A DNA stretch of 64,000 bases from the NCBI RefSeq assembly GCF_013337045.2, contig NZ_CP118259.1:1922001-1986000 (forward strand), given 5' to 3'. This stretch comes from Agrobacterium vitis (GTDB taxonomy: Bacteria; Pseudomonadota; Alphaproteobacteria; Rhizobiales; Rhizobiaceae). This document shows positions 9,863 through 18,309 of this stretch, one piece after another. The notes below the pieces were generated by a model, which saw nothing but the letters and a program-made list of their open reading frames with translations, ran no database searches and was not told the DNA's origin. Within the stretch, counting starts at the first letter, position 1; each line of letters begins with the position of its first letter. The translations under genes were made by a program, and so were the position numbers.

Positions 9863-10471
9863 TCAGCTCACTTTCGACGTTTTATAGAGGCCTTGGTTGG
9901 AAATAGATGCGCCGGTGCTGAACAGGCTGGTGGCAGCGTTGACCCAGCCGCCAAGCCGGGCTTTTCCTGCCATCTTCCGGTAATTTCGCTCACGGTCGGA
10001 AAGCTGCGCTTGTGTCGTCTGCTGCGTTCCCACCTGGGTGGCCGTGCCGAGATCTGCTTCACGGAAGGCTTCCTTGCGCGCCTGGTTGGGTGTCCCGAAC
10101 GAAAGATCAGTCCCCGACGCCGCATAGGCAACATCCTGCTGCCCAACCTGATCCACCATCGCCTGCTTGATCGAACTTCGCCGCGATATCCCTTCCAGCG
10201 TCGTGAGCCGCTGGTTTGATTGGGCTTCCGTCGCCGCCTGCTCATAGCCTTCCGCCTGCGCATTCCCGGCGGAAACGGCAGAGACGGCGCTCAACACGCC
10301 CGCCGTCCCCTGCAAAATGGAGCTGATGGAAAGCCCGCTGGAGACCGCGCCAACGGTTCCACCAACAGTACCCGCCGTTCCCACCGCACTGCCAACCGTC
10401 GCAGCCGTTCCAGCCGCCGCCGACCCGCCACCAAAAAGCCCGCCCAATGCAGCAAGAGTTGTTTCAACCAT
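9863..10471 (-). CDS. gp14-like internal virion core protein
   Basis: 202 residues, close to the 196 of T7 gp14. The first 70 residues are a low-complexity Gly/Ala/Thr/Ser stretch (LGGLFGGGSAAAGTAATVG and on) that could form a membrane-active segment. A charged helix with many Gln/Glu/Arg residues follows, and a C-terminal AGKARLGGWVNAATSLFSTGAS. Its start overlaps the stop of tail tubular B (TGATG). Order tail tube B, gp14-like, lysozyme protein is as in T7-like virions. T7 gp14 forms the outer-membrane pore during ejection. Similarity here is in size, order and composition. Confidence 0.65.
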   Translation of the reverse strand: MVETTLAALGGLFGGGSAAAGTAATVGSAVGTAGTVGGTVGAVSSGLSISSILQGTAGVLSAVSAVSAGNAQAEGYEQAATEAQSNQRLTTLEGISRRSSIKQAMVDQVGQQDVAYAASGTDLSFGTPNQARKEAFREADLGTATQVGTQQTTQAQLSDRERNYRKMAGKARLGGWVNAATSLFSTGASISNQGLYKTSKVS

Positions 10472-12588
10472 CAGAGTTTGACCTTCGGAACATAATCGCG
10501 GAGCCGCAGCCGCCCCGGCCGCGTTTGTGTGATGGTCAATGTTGGGCCAGTTTTCACCCCGTTCAGTCCGGCAATGATCAGATGGCCGGTGTAGCCGCTC
10601 CAGGGCGCAGTCAGATCATCCGTCATCCGGCTCAGAGGGATGTTGCGGGCTGGCCTCCCGTTCGCGCCGATGGCAATGCTATCGGTGTCGATCACATAGA
10701 GATCGAGCGCCTTCACCTGGCCGGGCCGCCGCACAACGGTATCGTCCTGATTGACACGCACATAAGGCATGCTCTCGCAAACTGGCGGTTCCCAAAGGCC
10801 GACTTTCAAGGATGCGCTAGGAAAATCCGTGGTAATTTGCCCACCGACCACGGTGAAAGGCCCGTCGAAATTGCGATTGGCCTCAATCCACACGGTCTGA
10901 CCTTCCAGCACGTCGAGGCCTGATGCCATGCCACTGGCATTCGTCGAAACGGTCAACGTCGCCTGAAACACCGTATCGGCGGCTTCCGCCAGCACTTCCA
11001 GCCGGGTCGCGCCGCCACGCTTCACCATCACCCACACCTGTTCTTGTCCATCGACACAATGGCCCAGCACAGTTCCACCGCCATGCACGCCCCATTCGGC
11101 CGCGGCGATCATCGTCTGTTCATCGGCCAGCATCTTGTTAACGATGATGCAGGCCATCCGGCCATCGTCGCGCCGGTGCCAGATCCGGGTGGATGTCGAT
11201 CCAGCAATTTTCCGCTGCACCATTTGGTTGGCAATATCGCGGACAAGATCCTTGCTCAGATCGTTTTGCCGGGTCGGATTATAACTTTCCGAAACCGCGT
11301 CATAGGAGACCGAGTAAAGCGCCCCGCCATCGGCGGAAACAAAAAACACCATTCCGTCAACCGAAACCGGCTTGCAATTCTTTTTAGAGCCAACTTCGGA
11401 AGCACGAACCCAGTTCAGCGCCGCATTGCGCTCAATGGTTCGGTTCGAGGCAAACCATTCTGCTTGATCGGTGAACAGCACCAGATAGGTGTTATCAAGC
11501 ACATGCAGCACGGTTTCGGATGTCGATGTCCGCAGCGCTTCCAGCCGGGCGCCGCTATCGGCCGTGTTCTTGATGTTGAGCGTAAAATATTCGCCGGTCT
11601 GGCTCATGGCGACGGCGGCTTGTTTCGCTTTTGGGCTGATATAGATACCGCGATCCTGATAAATTCCCATGCCGCGAAACCCGCCGCGCGTGGACGAAAT
11701 CAGCGCCTCGCCGTCTGTTTCGCCAATCTGCACATGTGCGACCAGCGCCGAGGCGGAGGATGTATTCACCACCTGCACGTCAAAATCATATTCGTCACCC
11801 GCCAGACTGCCCGAAAAGGTTACGGTCAGACGGCGGTAATTGTCGGAATTTTCCACATAGGCCACCGCCACGTCGGCCTCGAAACCGGCCAGCGTGTTGA
11901 TTGCCGCCTGCAAATTGACCGCAAACAGGTTCCAGATGTCAGAGCCGCCGCCGGGCGCCGCCGGCGTGCCATCTGTATTGAGCAGCCGCACCGCGCTTGT
12001 GGTGTTTCCATCGACTTTAACACTGACGGTCAACTGGTTAACGCCATCCGCCCAACGAATGTAGATATCCCAGATATCGTTCGTCTTGGTATAGCTACCA
12101 CCCAGATCCACATCCGGGATATATTCCCAAGGCCAGTCGCTCAGCGTCCATACGGTATCATTGGTGCTGTTGCGCAGCAGCCGGTAACCCTTGCCATCGT
12201 TCAAATCCTGATGGAAAATCCCGAATGTATTGGCCTCCCCAAAAAATTCGAGATCCGGCACCATGGCGCTGGTAATGGCCGCAATGGCAATTTCCGCCAC
12301 CTTCACCCGGTCATAACGCCAGATATCGACATAGCCGGGCGTAAACACCAGCGTGTAGGACAAGCCCACCTGCACCTTGAGCACCCCGGCTTTCAGGATA
12401 TCCGAGCGCAGGGCGGCAATGTCAAAGCTACCGGGCAGATTGGCAAAGCCGGATTGCGGAATGGGTTCGAACCCCTTCATGACCAGCGCGCCGGAATAAT
12501 ATTGCTTGAGATTGACCTTACCGGCCAGATCCTCGGAAAGCTGCCCGGCATTGGCCGAGCTTTTGAATGGACCGCTGATCGCCGCCAT
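10471..12588 (-). CDS. tail tubular protein B-like (nozzle)
   Basis: 705 residues beginning MAAISGPFKSSANAGQLSEDLAGKVNLKQYYSGALVMKGFEPIPQ when read in parts. The N-terminal pattern 'KQYYSGA...N..PIPQSGFANLPGS' is characteristic of phage nozzle/stabilisation proteins of the T7 gp12 type, which start with a beta-propeller-like module. The rest is beta-rich with many Trp/Tyr/Asp residues. It directly abuts tail tubular A upstream. T7 gp12 has 794 residues. The product should form the tip of the short tail and hold the fibres. Confidence 0.75.
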   Translation of the reverse strand: MAAISGPFKSSANAGQLSEDLAGKVNLKQYYSGALVMKGFEPIPQSGFANLPGSFDIAALRSDILKAGVLKVQVGLSYTLVFTPGYVDIWRYDRVKVAEIAIAAITSAMVPDLEFFGEANTFGIFHQDLNDGKGYRLLRNSTNDTVWTLSDWPWEYIPDVDLGGSYTKTNDIWDIYIRWADGVNQLTVSVKVDGNTTSAVRLLNTDGTPAAPGGGSDIWNLFAVNLQAAINTLAGFEADVAVAYVENSDNYRRLTVTFSGSLAGDEYDFDVQVVNTSSASALVAHVQIGETDGEALISSTRGGFRGMGIYQDRGIYISPKAKQAAVAMSQTGEYFTLNIKNTADSGARLEALRTSTSETVLHVLDNTYLVLFTDQAEWFASNRTIERNAALNWVRASEVGSKKNCKPVSVDGMVFFVSADGGALYSVSYDAVSESYNPTRQNDLSKDLVRDIANQMVQRKIAGSTSTRIWHRRDDGRMACIIVNKMLADEQTMIAAAEWGVHGGGTVLGHCVDGQEQVWVMVKRGGATRLEVLAEAADTVFQATLTVSTNASGMASGLDVLEGQTVWIEANRNFDGPFTVVGGQITTDFPSASLKVGLWEPPVCESMPYVRVNQDDTVVRRPGQVKALDLYVIDTDSIAIGANGRPARNIPLSRMTDDLTAPWSGYTGHLIIAGLNGVKTGPTLTITQTRPGRLRLRDYVPKVKL

Positions 12589-13245
12589 TTACCACCTCCC
12601 ATACCAGGCGTCACCAGCGCCGCCAGCACCTTGCGGGCGCACAGTGGTCAGCGGACTATTGTCGGCCATCGGTTCACCCACTGGGCGCGAGGTCTTGTCC
12701 TGCGCCATCAACCGGCCAAACAGCCCGCCGCCGCCCTGTTGCGAGGGCGACCCGAAAGCCTCTTGCAATCGCGCATCCCGCAAATTCTCATCCTGCCAGA
12801 CAGGCACGGCCAGATAGCCGCCAAAGGCCACCACAAACGCCGCCCGAAAATCCGGCGGCCAGATATCTGGCGACACCAAAACTTTGCACAGCGACCACGT
12901 TTGGGTGCAATTGGCAAAGAGAAGGCCTTCTTCAATGGTAAATTCGCGCAACGGGCGCGGACTGGCCCCGGCCTGATCCATGATTTTCAGCGGATTGCCG
13001 ATCCGAACACCCGGCAAATCGAAGGCATGGCGCCAACCGTTTTCCGGCTCTTCCTCCCGCAAGCGGTTTTTGAAGGTCTTGAGCGAAAAGCTCCAGTCAT
13101 GCAGCCCGAAAATATGATCGACAGTCCGTTGCCAGACCAAAGCGACATTTTCCGAAAGCTCCGATCCGTCATCGACCGAAAACACCGGGCCAACACCGAT
13201 ATCGGCCAACGTCATATTGATGATTGTCGGTTTATCGATTGTCAT
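12589..13245 (-). CDS. tail tubular protein A-like (adaptor)
   Basis: 218 residues from ATG at 13245 (MTIDKPTIINMTLADIG); upstream in-frame codons lie in a terminator-like hairpin, so the downstream start is preferred. T7 gp11 is 196 residues and also begins with a helical bundle. The stretches LADIGVGPVFSVDD, VWQRTVDHIFGLHDWSF and AFVVAFGGYLAVPVW are typical of this adaptor family, including the conserved 'HPW/HDWSFA' segment. It is the first gene after the hairpin that separates head genes from tail genes and abuts the tail tubular B gene. Confidence 0.75.
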   Translation of the reverse strand: MTIDKPTIINMTLADIGVGPVFSVDDGSELSENVALVWQRTVDHIFGLHDWSFSLKTFKNRLREEEPENGWRHAFDLPGVRIGNPLKIMDQAGASPRPLREFTIEEGLLFANCTQTWSLCKVLVSPDIWPPDFRAAFVVAFGGYLAVPVWQDENLRDARLQEAFGSPSQQGGGGLFGRLMAQDKTSRPVGEPMADNSPLTTVRPQGAGGAGDAWYGRW

Positions 13246-13265
13246 GGCAACCACCTGAAACAGAA

Positions 13266-13298
13266 AGGGACCGTGGCAGATTAGCCGCCACGGCCCCT
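13266..13298 (-). terminator. hairpin between head and tail genes
   Basis: Arms AGGGACCGTGGC (13266-13277) and GCCACGGCCCCT (13287-13298) pair at 11 of 12 positions with a 9-nt loop. On the minus strand the stem is followed by TTCTGTTTC. This resembles a weak intrinsic terminator that would lower tail-gene expression relative to the capsid, or an mRNA-stabilising stem. Confidence 0.5.
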
Positions 13299-13331
13299 TG
13301 TTCAGTGCATCTGCCCCGCCAGTTCGGCGGA

Positions 13332-13616
13332 TCAGTCCGCCGTGGTGTCGCCGGTCACATCCGTCACGGTGACATTGCCGGTTGCCGGCACAGTCGCCAC
13401 CTTGATCCGCACATATTCCGGCGTGCCGTCGCAATCGACCACCGCGTTGATGATAGAATGCGGCGTCAGGTCATCCCGGCTGGCATTGAAGAAACCAGCC
13501 GTCAACACTTCCGCTTTGGTGTGGTCGGTCGCATAGTTGAAAAACTTGATGATCCGCGTATTGCTCAGCATCACCGGGCGGCCTGCCGAAACGAGGTCAT
13601 ACTTGATATGAGCCAT
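13332..13616 (-). CDS. small head-region protein
   Basis: 94 residues from ATG at 13616 (MAHIKYDLVSAGRPVMLSN), preceded by AGGAACAGGACC; the longer frame to 13664 has no ribosome site. It is compact and beta-rich, with a Val/Thr-rich C-terminus. It lies directly after the major capsid gene, the place usually taken by a head decoration or head-completion protein. Small size and beta character fit a capsid decoration protein, but I recognise no family motif. Confidence 0.65.
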   Translation of the reverse strand: MAHIKYDLVSAGRPVMLSNTRIIKFFNYATDHTKAEVLTAGFFNASRDDLTPHSIINAVVDCDGTPEYVRIKVATVPATGNVTVTDVTGDTTAD

Positions 13617-13682
13617 GGTCCTGTTCCTGTTGAATGGAGAAGAGAAGCAATCCGGGCCGGACAAACCAGCCAGGATTAGCGC

Positions 13683-14627
13683 TTATTCGTTGATCTTCAC
13701 GGCCTTGTTGATGGCCAGCATGCGAATGCGCTTCACGCCTTCCGGCAGAATGCCCACCGCCGCCGCCGAAAGCTGGACCTTGCCCAACCAGGGCGAACCC
13801 TTCAGGGTCGGAACCTGATCAATGGTCATGTTCTCCTGATCCCATTCCACTTCGCAGCCCATGCTATCCTTGGTCCAGGCAAAGGCATCGAGATAGCCCG
13901 TGCCGTTGAAGGGCAGACCATTGGAGCCGGTCCCGAAAGCACCCGTGCCGAAGCTGAAATATTCGTTTGGCAACGTCACGAAATGCGTGCCTTGGAATGT
14001 CTTCTTCTTCATCTTGCTGGCCTTGGCGAAAGGCAGGTCAGCAGGGCCGGTGTAATCGGCATTGGAGAAATGCTTGTTGAAGCACAATTGCGTCATCCAG
14101 ACCTGCGGAATGGCGCAGAAGGCTTCCTCATCCGATCCGGTACCGGCGATGCTGTCACCAATATAGGCCGCAAATTCCACATCGATTTTCGCCGTACCGT
14201 CACCGATGGTCTCCACCGTGGACGGCGTATCGGCCAGGGTGGATGTGGCATTGGCGAACGTGTTGAGCGCCGTCAGCTTGATGGTGTCGCGCTTCATGCG
14301 CACGGCCTGGGTCAGCAATTTGGAAATGCCGTCCTGCTGGCTTGGCCCCATCTTGCGCAGATCCTGCTGGAACCACGTCGCCGCCGCTTCATAGTCGGAC
14401 AGGGACAGCGTGATGGTGTCCATGTTCACTTCGCTGGGGTCGATATCCTGCAAGGCGCGGGAAATCAGATACATGGGAATGCGGCCGCCAAGAACCGGGA
14501 ATTTAACGACACCCGCGCCGCCATCGCCCCGGATCATCGTATCGTCGAGATAGCCGCCAAGCGCCATATAGCGCACGCGCACCATGTCGCGGATTTTTTC
14601 TACAAACCAATTCGGTGCAGAAGACAT
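13683..14627 (-). CDS. major capsid protein
   Basis: 314 residues beginning MSSAPNWFVEKIRDMVRVRYMALGG when read on. Conserved-looking segments are YLDDTMIRGDGGAG, the helix YEAAATWFQQDLRKMGPSQQDG, and a C-terminal Pro/Gly-rich beta region. It follows the scaffold gene and precedes the small head protein and tail adaptor, the standard position for an HK97-fold capsid protein in short-tailed phages (T7 gp10A has 345 residues). A 156-bp untranslated region before the start, rich in GC stems, probably carries its translation signals; AGGGTTTCTC lies just before ATG. Confidence 0.8.
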   Translation of the reverse strand: MSSAPNWFVEKIRDMVRVRYMALGGYLDDTMIRGDGGAGVVKFPVLGGRIPMYLISRALQDIDPSEVNMDTITLSLSDYEAAATWFQQDLRKMGPSQQDGISKLLTQAVRMKRDTIKLTALNTFANATSTLADTPSTVETIGDGTAKIDVEFAAYIGDSIAGTGSDEEAFCAIPQVWMTQLCFNKHFSNADYTGPADLPFAKASKMKKKTFQGTHFVTLPNEYFSFGTGAFGTGSNGLPFNGTGYLDAFAWTKDSMGCEVEWDQENMTIDQVPTLKGSPWLGKVQLSAAAVGILPEGVKRIRMLAINKAVKINE

Positions 14628-14783
14628 GAGAAACCCTCAATGTTTGTGATGGACGAAATCACCGTGAGGGCCGATTAGCCGGAGCTTGCGGCGGGTCCGG
14701 TAAAGGATAGCCGCCGCGTCGTCCAGGTCGCTCCCGTCCGGTAGCAATTGCATGTTGCCACCGGGCGGGAACCGTTCAGTGCG

Positions 14784-15737
14784 TCAGCCGATCAGCCGCT
14801 GATAATCCGCTTGCAGCGCGTCATGGCTGGCCTTGTCGAATTTCGGGCTGCCGGGGGTATTTTCCGGCAACGCCGCACGGCGTGACAGTTCCGCCCGCGC
14901 ATCATTACCGCCGCCAGCACCCGGCAGACCCATGGCAGGCCCCTTGTGACCGCCAGAACCTTGCGCCCGAAGGAATTCAATGAATTCATGCCCGCGCGCG
15001 CTATCGCCCAGCATGGCCTTGGCAAAATCACCGGCTTCCTTGGAAAGCCCGCCCTTTTCCTTGCCCATGGCCACCATCTGGTCGACATAGGCAAAGTTTT
15101 CATTCATCCGCTTTTCAACGGCGATCTTCTGCTGCGCTTCCGGTAGATGCTTGGCATTCTCCGGCACCAGGGCTTGCCGTTCGGCCACCACGTCAATGGG
15201 CGGTTCCAGCAAATTCATTTCAGCCGAGACAGAAAGGAAACTCTGCACCATAGCCTGAAAGGCTGGCACCGATATCTTATGCTCCAGAGCCTTGTCGCTG
15301 ACCCGCTTGAACAGGTCATCGTCTTTCAACGTATCCAGATGGACTTTGATATTTTCGGGAACCTCCCCCGAAAACTCGCTATACGCTTTCGGATCGTCCG
15401 GAATTTTCGCATCCGCATCCCGCGTGCGATAACCGTCGAGCGCCTTTTTCATGTTGTCGATTGTCTGCTGATCGTTGGCACCAAGCATATGATCGGGCAG
15501 GCCTTCGGGGCGATAGATCGAAGGAGCGGCGGCGGTTGACCCGTCCGCCGCCGCCCCTTCTGCTGCACCGGGTGGCGATGGAGGCGCGCCCGGCGTTGCA
15601 TCGGCAGCGTTCTGGGAGGAGGAAGAACCCGCCGAAGGTGTTGCGGCCGCACCGGCGGCCGGAGCGTCACCGCCCCCGCTACCAGCGCCGTCCGCGTCAA
15701 AGAAAATCTGTGGCATGCCACGCAAAAGATGCTTCAT
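14784..15737 (-). CDS. capsid assembly scaffold protein
   Basis: 317 residues (T7 gp9: 307). The N-terminal 90 residues are low-complexity Ala/Gly/Ser/Pro (GSGGGDAPAAGAAATPSAGS), the middle is acidic and helical with many Glu/Asp/Lys residues, and the C-terminus is basic. This Pro/Ala-rich acidic head with a basic tail is typical of phage scaffolds. It lies immediately upstream of the major capsid gene and overlaps the preceding small gene by 4 bp. Family assignment is by composition and place. Confidence 0.7.
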   Translation of the reverse strand: MKHLLRGMPQIFFDADGAGSGGGDAPAAGAAATPSAGSSSSQNAADATPGAPPSPPGAAEGAAADGSTAAAPSIYRPEGLPDHMLGANDQQTIDNMKKALDGYRTRDADAKIPDDPKAYSEFSGEVPENIKVHLDTLKDDDLFKRVSDKALEHKISVPAFQAMVQSFLSVSAEMNLLEPPIDVVAERQALVPENAKHLPEAQQKIAVEKRMNENFAYVDQMVAMGKEKGGLSKEAGDFAKAMLGDSARGHEFIEFLRAQGSGGHKGPAMGLPGAGGGNDARAELSRRAALPENTPGSPKFDKASHDALQADYQRLIG

Positions 15738-16117
15738 GATCCAGCTCCATTCTGGGATTGTTTACGGGTGGAATTGATCTGGCTTCCCTTGGCAATTGCC
15801 TTCAGGATCACCTCGGCAAATCCGTTGATGCCTTGGCGCGTTGCGCCCATCAGGGCGCTTTGCTCAATGGTTGCGCCGGTAATGCGCAGGGGCTGGCGGA
15901 TGGAAATATCCATCATCCATTCGAACATCTTTCGGCCATGCGCGGTCTGGGACAGCCCCCACATGAATTCCGCCAGATCGTCTTCCGGCTTCAATTCATC
16001 CTTGGGACCGTCAAGATTAAACAGGCCTTCCAGCCCTTCCCAGCCATTTCCGGCCACACCTTGTTCCAGCAAATCAAGCGGCTGCGCCTCTCGGCCCGCG
16101 ATAAATGGCCCCGTCAT
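15734..16117 (-). CDS. small protein between portal and scaffold
   Basis: 127 residues, acidic and largely helical, beginning MTGPFIAGREAQPLDLLEQG. It overlaps the portal gene by 4 bp at its start and the scaffold by 4 bp at its end, so it is part of the coupled head operon. No motif recognised. A head-assembly or minor virion role is likely from position only. Confidence 0.6.
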   Translation of the reverse strand: MTGPFIAGREAQPLDLLEQGVAGNGWEGLEGLFNLDGPKDELKPEDDLAEFMWGLSQTAHGRKMFEWMMDISIRQPLRITGATIEQSALMGATRQGINGFAEVILKAIAKGSQINSTRKQSQNGAGS

Positions 16118-17715
16118 GCCGCCGCCCTCATATCCTGCGCCGCCGCATCACCAACCACTTTAGGGGCCTGCTTGGCGGCTTCCTGCGCAAACATTGCAGC
16201 CATTTGCTGCTGTTGCTCCTGCTGTATTTGAGCCATGATCGCCTGTTTTTCTTCCTCATTCGGGATCAAATCCTTGTCGATCTGCAATCCTTCACCGATC
16301 CGCTCCATGATCTTGTCCATGTTCTCATAGAGCCTAGCCTGTTCCGGCCCGACGAAATTCGCCACGAGATCATGGTAGTTGGCGATGGCATTCAGCCGGT
16401 CAGCATTCAGGGCCGCCTTCATGGGCGAGCGCACCGAGATCGCAATCAGCAGGTCATCGACATTGGCAACCATCGGCAGAATGCCGAACCCAGACAGGAT
16501 TTCCGCCACGCGCGGCACGATGACAGGCATGATCTCATTCACCAGCCGCCCGAAGGCACCGATATGGATGTTTGCCCCTTGCTGCATCCGCCCGGTCATT
16601 TCCGAGGCAGAACGCGGCGTACCCTGATATTCCGGCAGGCGGTTGTCAAACGTGGCCTGCTTGATCTGGCTTTGCAGATCGCCAACCAGCACATTCGCCA
16701 CATTCATGTTGCCGGGCGTATCCAGCCGCGACACATCCGGCCCCATCATGCCGCCGGTCGATTGCATCGCCCAGAATTCACCAGGCCCCATCCGCACATT
16801 GTTGGGGTTGAACGTACCGCCCGACCGATAAGCCCAGATACCCAGCATCGAAATCGCCGCTGTTTTCAGCGCCAGTTCCTGCACCTTGTTCAGGGTTTTA
16901 ATGGTCGGCAACGCCGTCAGGATCACGCCCCGGCCATAAGCTTCGCCTGGCACACGATAGTAGCGCGGCACGGCAATCGGCTGGGTGCGATAGCGTTCAT
17001 GCCGGATCGGCACGGCGCTCTTGTCGACATAGGCGACGAAATGCCAGCCGCCGCCGGGCAGGCTATCAGCGTAGAAATCCTGATAGAGCGTCGTCTCATC
17101 GGAAGCGTGGGATTTCGCTTTTTCCTTCACATCGTCAGGGAAATCCCCATCCGGGAACGCGCCCACCAGCTGCTCGTATTCGATCTGCTGTTTCCAGCTG
17201 ACGTAATTCACCCGGCCAAAGGCATCGACACCAATCGCCAGCTGGTCGAACGGAATGGCGCAGAACATCACCGGCTTGTCGGGCGTTCCCTTCACCGGCA
17301 GAATGGCACCGGTTCCCACCGAAAGATCGACGCACATTTCATGAACCGCCGTATCCCAGTCACCCGCCAGAAAAAACGGATGGATCAGGGTCGAGGTCTC
17401 GTAAAGGATGCGGTCGAGCTGCTTTCGGTCCGGCGCGGAAAGCTTCATGGCCGCCAGCGGCCCGGTTTCGAGCACAAAGGCAGGCTGACCCGCCGGGAAC
17501 AAGCTGCGCTGTAGGTTACCGGCAAAGTACATGGCCGACATCGGCGCGGTCATATCAAACAATTTATCGGCGTATTTCAACTTCCCAGCGCCACCAGGGC
17601 GGCGCATCGGCACGGCAAAATCATAGGCTTCCTGATAAATCGACGTCCAGGGCGCCCGCTGGCCCCAGATCTTATCCTTGCGCCGGATAACGGATTTCAG
17701 ATCAAAGGCCGCCAT
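16114..17715 (-). CDS. portal (head-to-tail connecting) protein
   Basis: 533 residues, nearly the same as T7 gp8 (536). The N-terminus has LKSVIRRKDKIWGQRAPWTSIYQE, a pattern typical of the head-tail connector family. The motif NLQRSLFPAGQPAF and the later LDTPGNMNVANVLVGDLQSQI are also typical. The C-terminus is Gln-rich (QQEQQQQMAAMFAQEAAKQ). Twelve copies should form the DNA channel at the capsid vertex. The gene lies between the small linker gene and the scaffold, as in T7-like head operons. Confidence 0.85.
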   Translation of the reverse strand: MAAFDLKSVIRRKDKIWGQRAPWTSIYQEAYDFAVPMRRPGGAGKLKYADKLFDMTAPMSAMYFAGNLQRSLFPAGQPAFVLETGPLAAMKLSAPDRKQLDRILYETSTLIHPFFLAGDWDTAVHEMCVDLSVGTGAILPVKGTPDKPVMFCAIPFDQLAIGVDAFGRVNYVSWKQQIEYEQLVGAFPDGDFPDDVKEKAKSHASDETTLYQDFYADSLPGGGWHFVAYVDKSAVPIRHERYRTQPIAVPRYYRVPGEAYGRGVILTALPTIKTLNKVQELALKTAAISMLGIWAYRSGGTFNPNNVRMGPGEFWAMQSTGGMMGPDVSRLDTPGNMNVANVLVGDLQSQIKQATFDNRLPEYQGTPRSASEMTGRMQQGANIHIGAFGRLVNEIMPVIVPRVAEILSGFGILPMVANVDDLLIAISVRSPMKAALNADRLNAIANYHDLVANFVGPEQARLYENMDKIMERIGEGLQIDKDLIPNEEEKQAIMAQIQQEQQQQMAAMFAQEAAKQAPKVVGDAAAQDMRAAA

Positions 17716-17921
17716 CAGGACAGAACCGCCGTGGCACCGGTCGAGCCGCCATCTTCGAACAGCCTGCGGCCACGCGGCGTGCGCCGGGTCGCAAGGATCT
17801 TGCTGTCACTGGTGTTCAATGATTGCAATTGCCGGTCGTTCGCTACCTGCTGGAGCTGCTGGCTTTTTTTCTGCTCATCACTTTGCCCGCCGCCGAACAA
17901 CCCCTTAACCGTGTTTGACAT
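17715..17921 (-). CDS. small virion-region protein
   Basis: 68 residues from ATG at 17921 (MSNTVKGLFGGGQSDEQKK); upstream in-frame codons overlap deeply with the preceding gene. It has a Gly-rich N-terminus, a Gln/Lys helix, then an Arg-rich segment RRTPRGRRLFEDGG. The stop shares bases with the portal start. Such short Gly-rich genes between internal virion protein A and portal are common in T7-like prophages of Proteobacteria. Function unknown. Confidence 0.65.
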   Translation of the reverse strand: MSNTVKGLFGGGQSDEQKKSQQLQQVANDRQLQSLNTSDSKILATRRTPRGRRLFEDGGSTGATAVLS

Positions 17922-18309
17922 GCTTCCCGCTCCACTTCCACAGCGTCCCGCCAGCGGGCGTAAAGCCCACAAGGCGCGCCATGCGCGAACCGGTCTTGTT
18001 GCCGTCCATCACATGGCAGATGATCACGGCCCCAGTGTCGACCAGCCGGGCGAGCGTTAAGTGGGCGAAGCGGCACAGTTCGAGCATCCTCTCGCGTGCG
18101 CGTGCGCGTAAGGCCAGCGCGAATTCCCAAGTGCCGTCCCCACGGCTCACGAGAAACGCCATCGCCAGCAACCCGTCATCATCGAAAATCGAAATGCTAT
18201 CGCCGTTCTGATGCTGCCAAAGGAACACCTTCCGCGTCACCGACCACGGCCCGGCCATGTCAAGGCAATCCGTCAGCAGCGCCGGACTTTCAAACCTCAG
18301 ACATCCCAT
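17905..18309 (-). CDS. internal virion protein A-like (GNAT fold)
   Basis: 134 residues; T7 gp13 has 138. The segment VMDGNKTGSRMARLVGF matches the acetyl-CoA-binding helix region of GNAT proteins ('GN..S.R.ARKLGF'), and FDDDGLLAMAFLVSR fits a preceding beta hairpin. Related gp13-like genes sit next to the terminase and portal in many short-tailed phages and are usually catalytically degenerate. It overlaps the end of the large terminase gene by 13 bp. Fold similarity is seen; any enzyme activity is doubtful. Confidence 0.6.
   Translation of the reverse strand: MGCLRFESPALLTDCLDMAGPWSVTRKVFLWQHQNGDSISIFDDDGLLAMAFLVSRGDGTWEFALALRARARERMLELCRFAHLTLARLVDTGAVIICHVMDGNKTGSRMARLVGFTPAGGTLWKWSGKHVKHG

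Noticed and set aside
11044..13284. 746-residue open frame on the plus strand opposite the tail tubular genes
   Set aside because: It is antisense to two well-supported virion genes, has His/Arg-rich composition typical of reverse frames of GC-rich genes, and no ribosome site.
16105..17514. 469-residue plus-strand frame opposite the portal gene
   Set aside because: Portal protein is clear on the other strand; this frame has no recognisable protein features.
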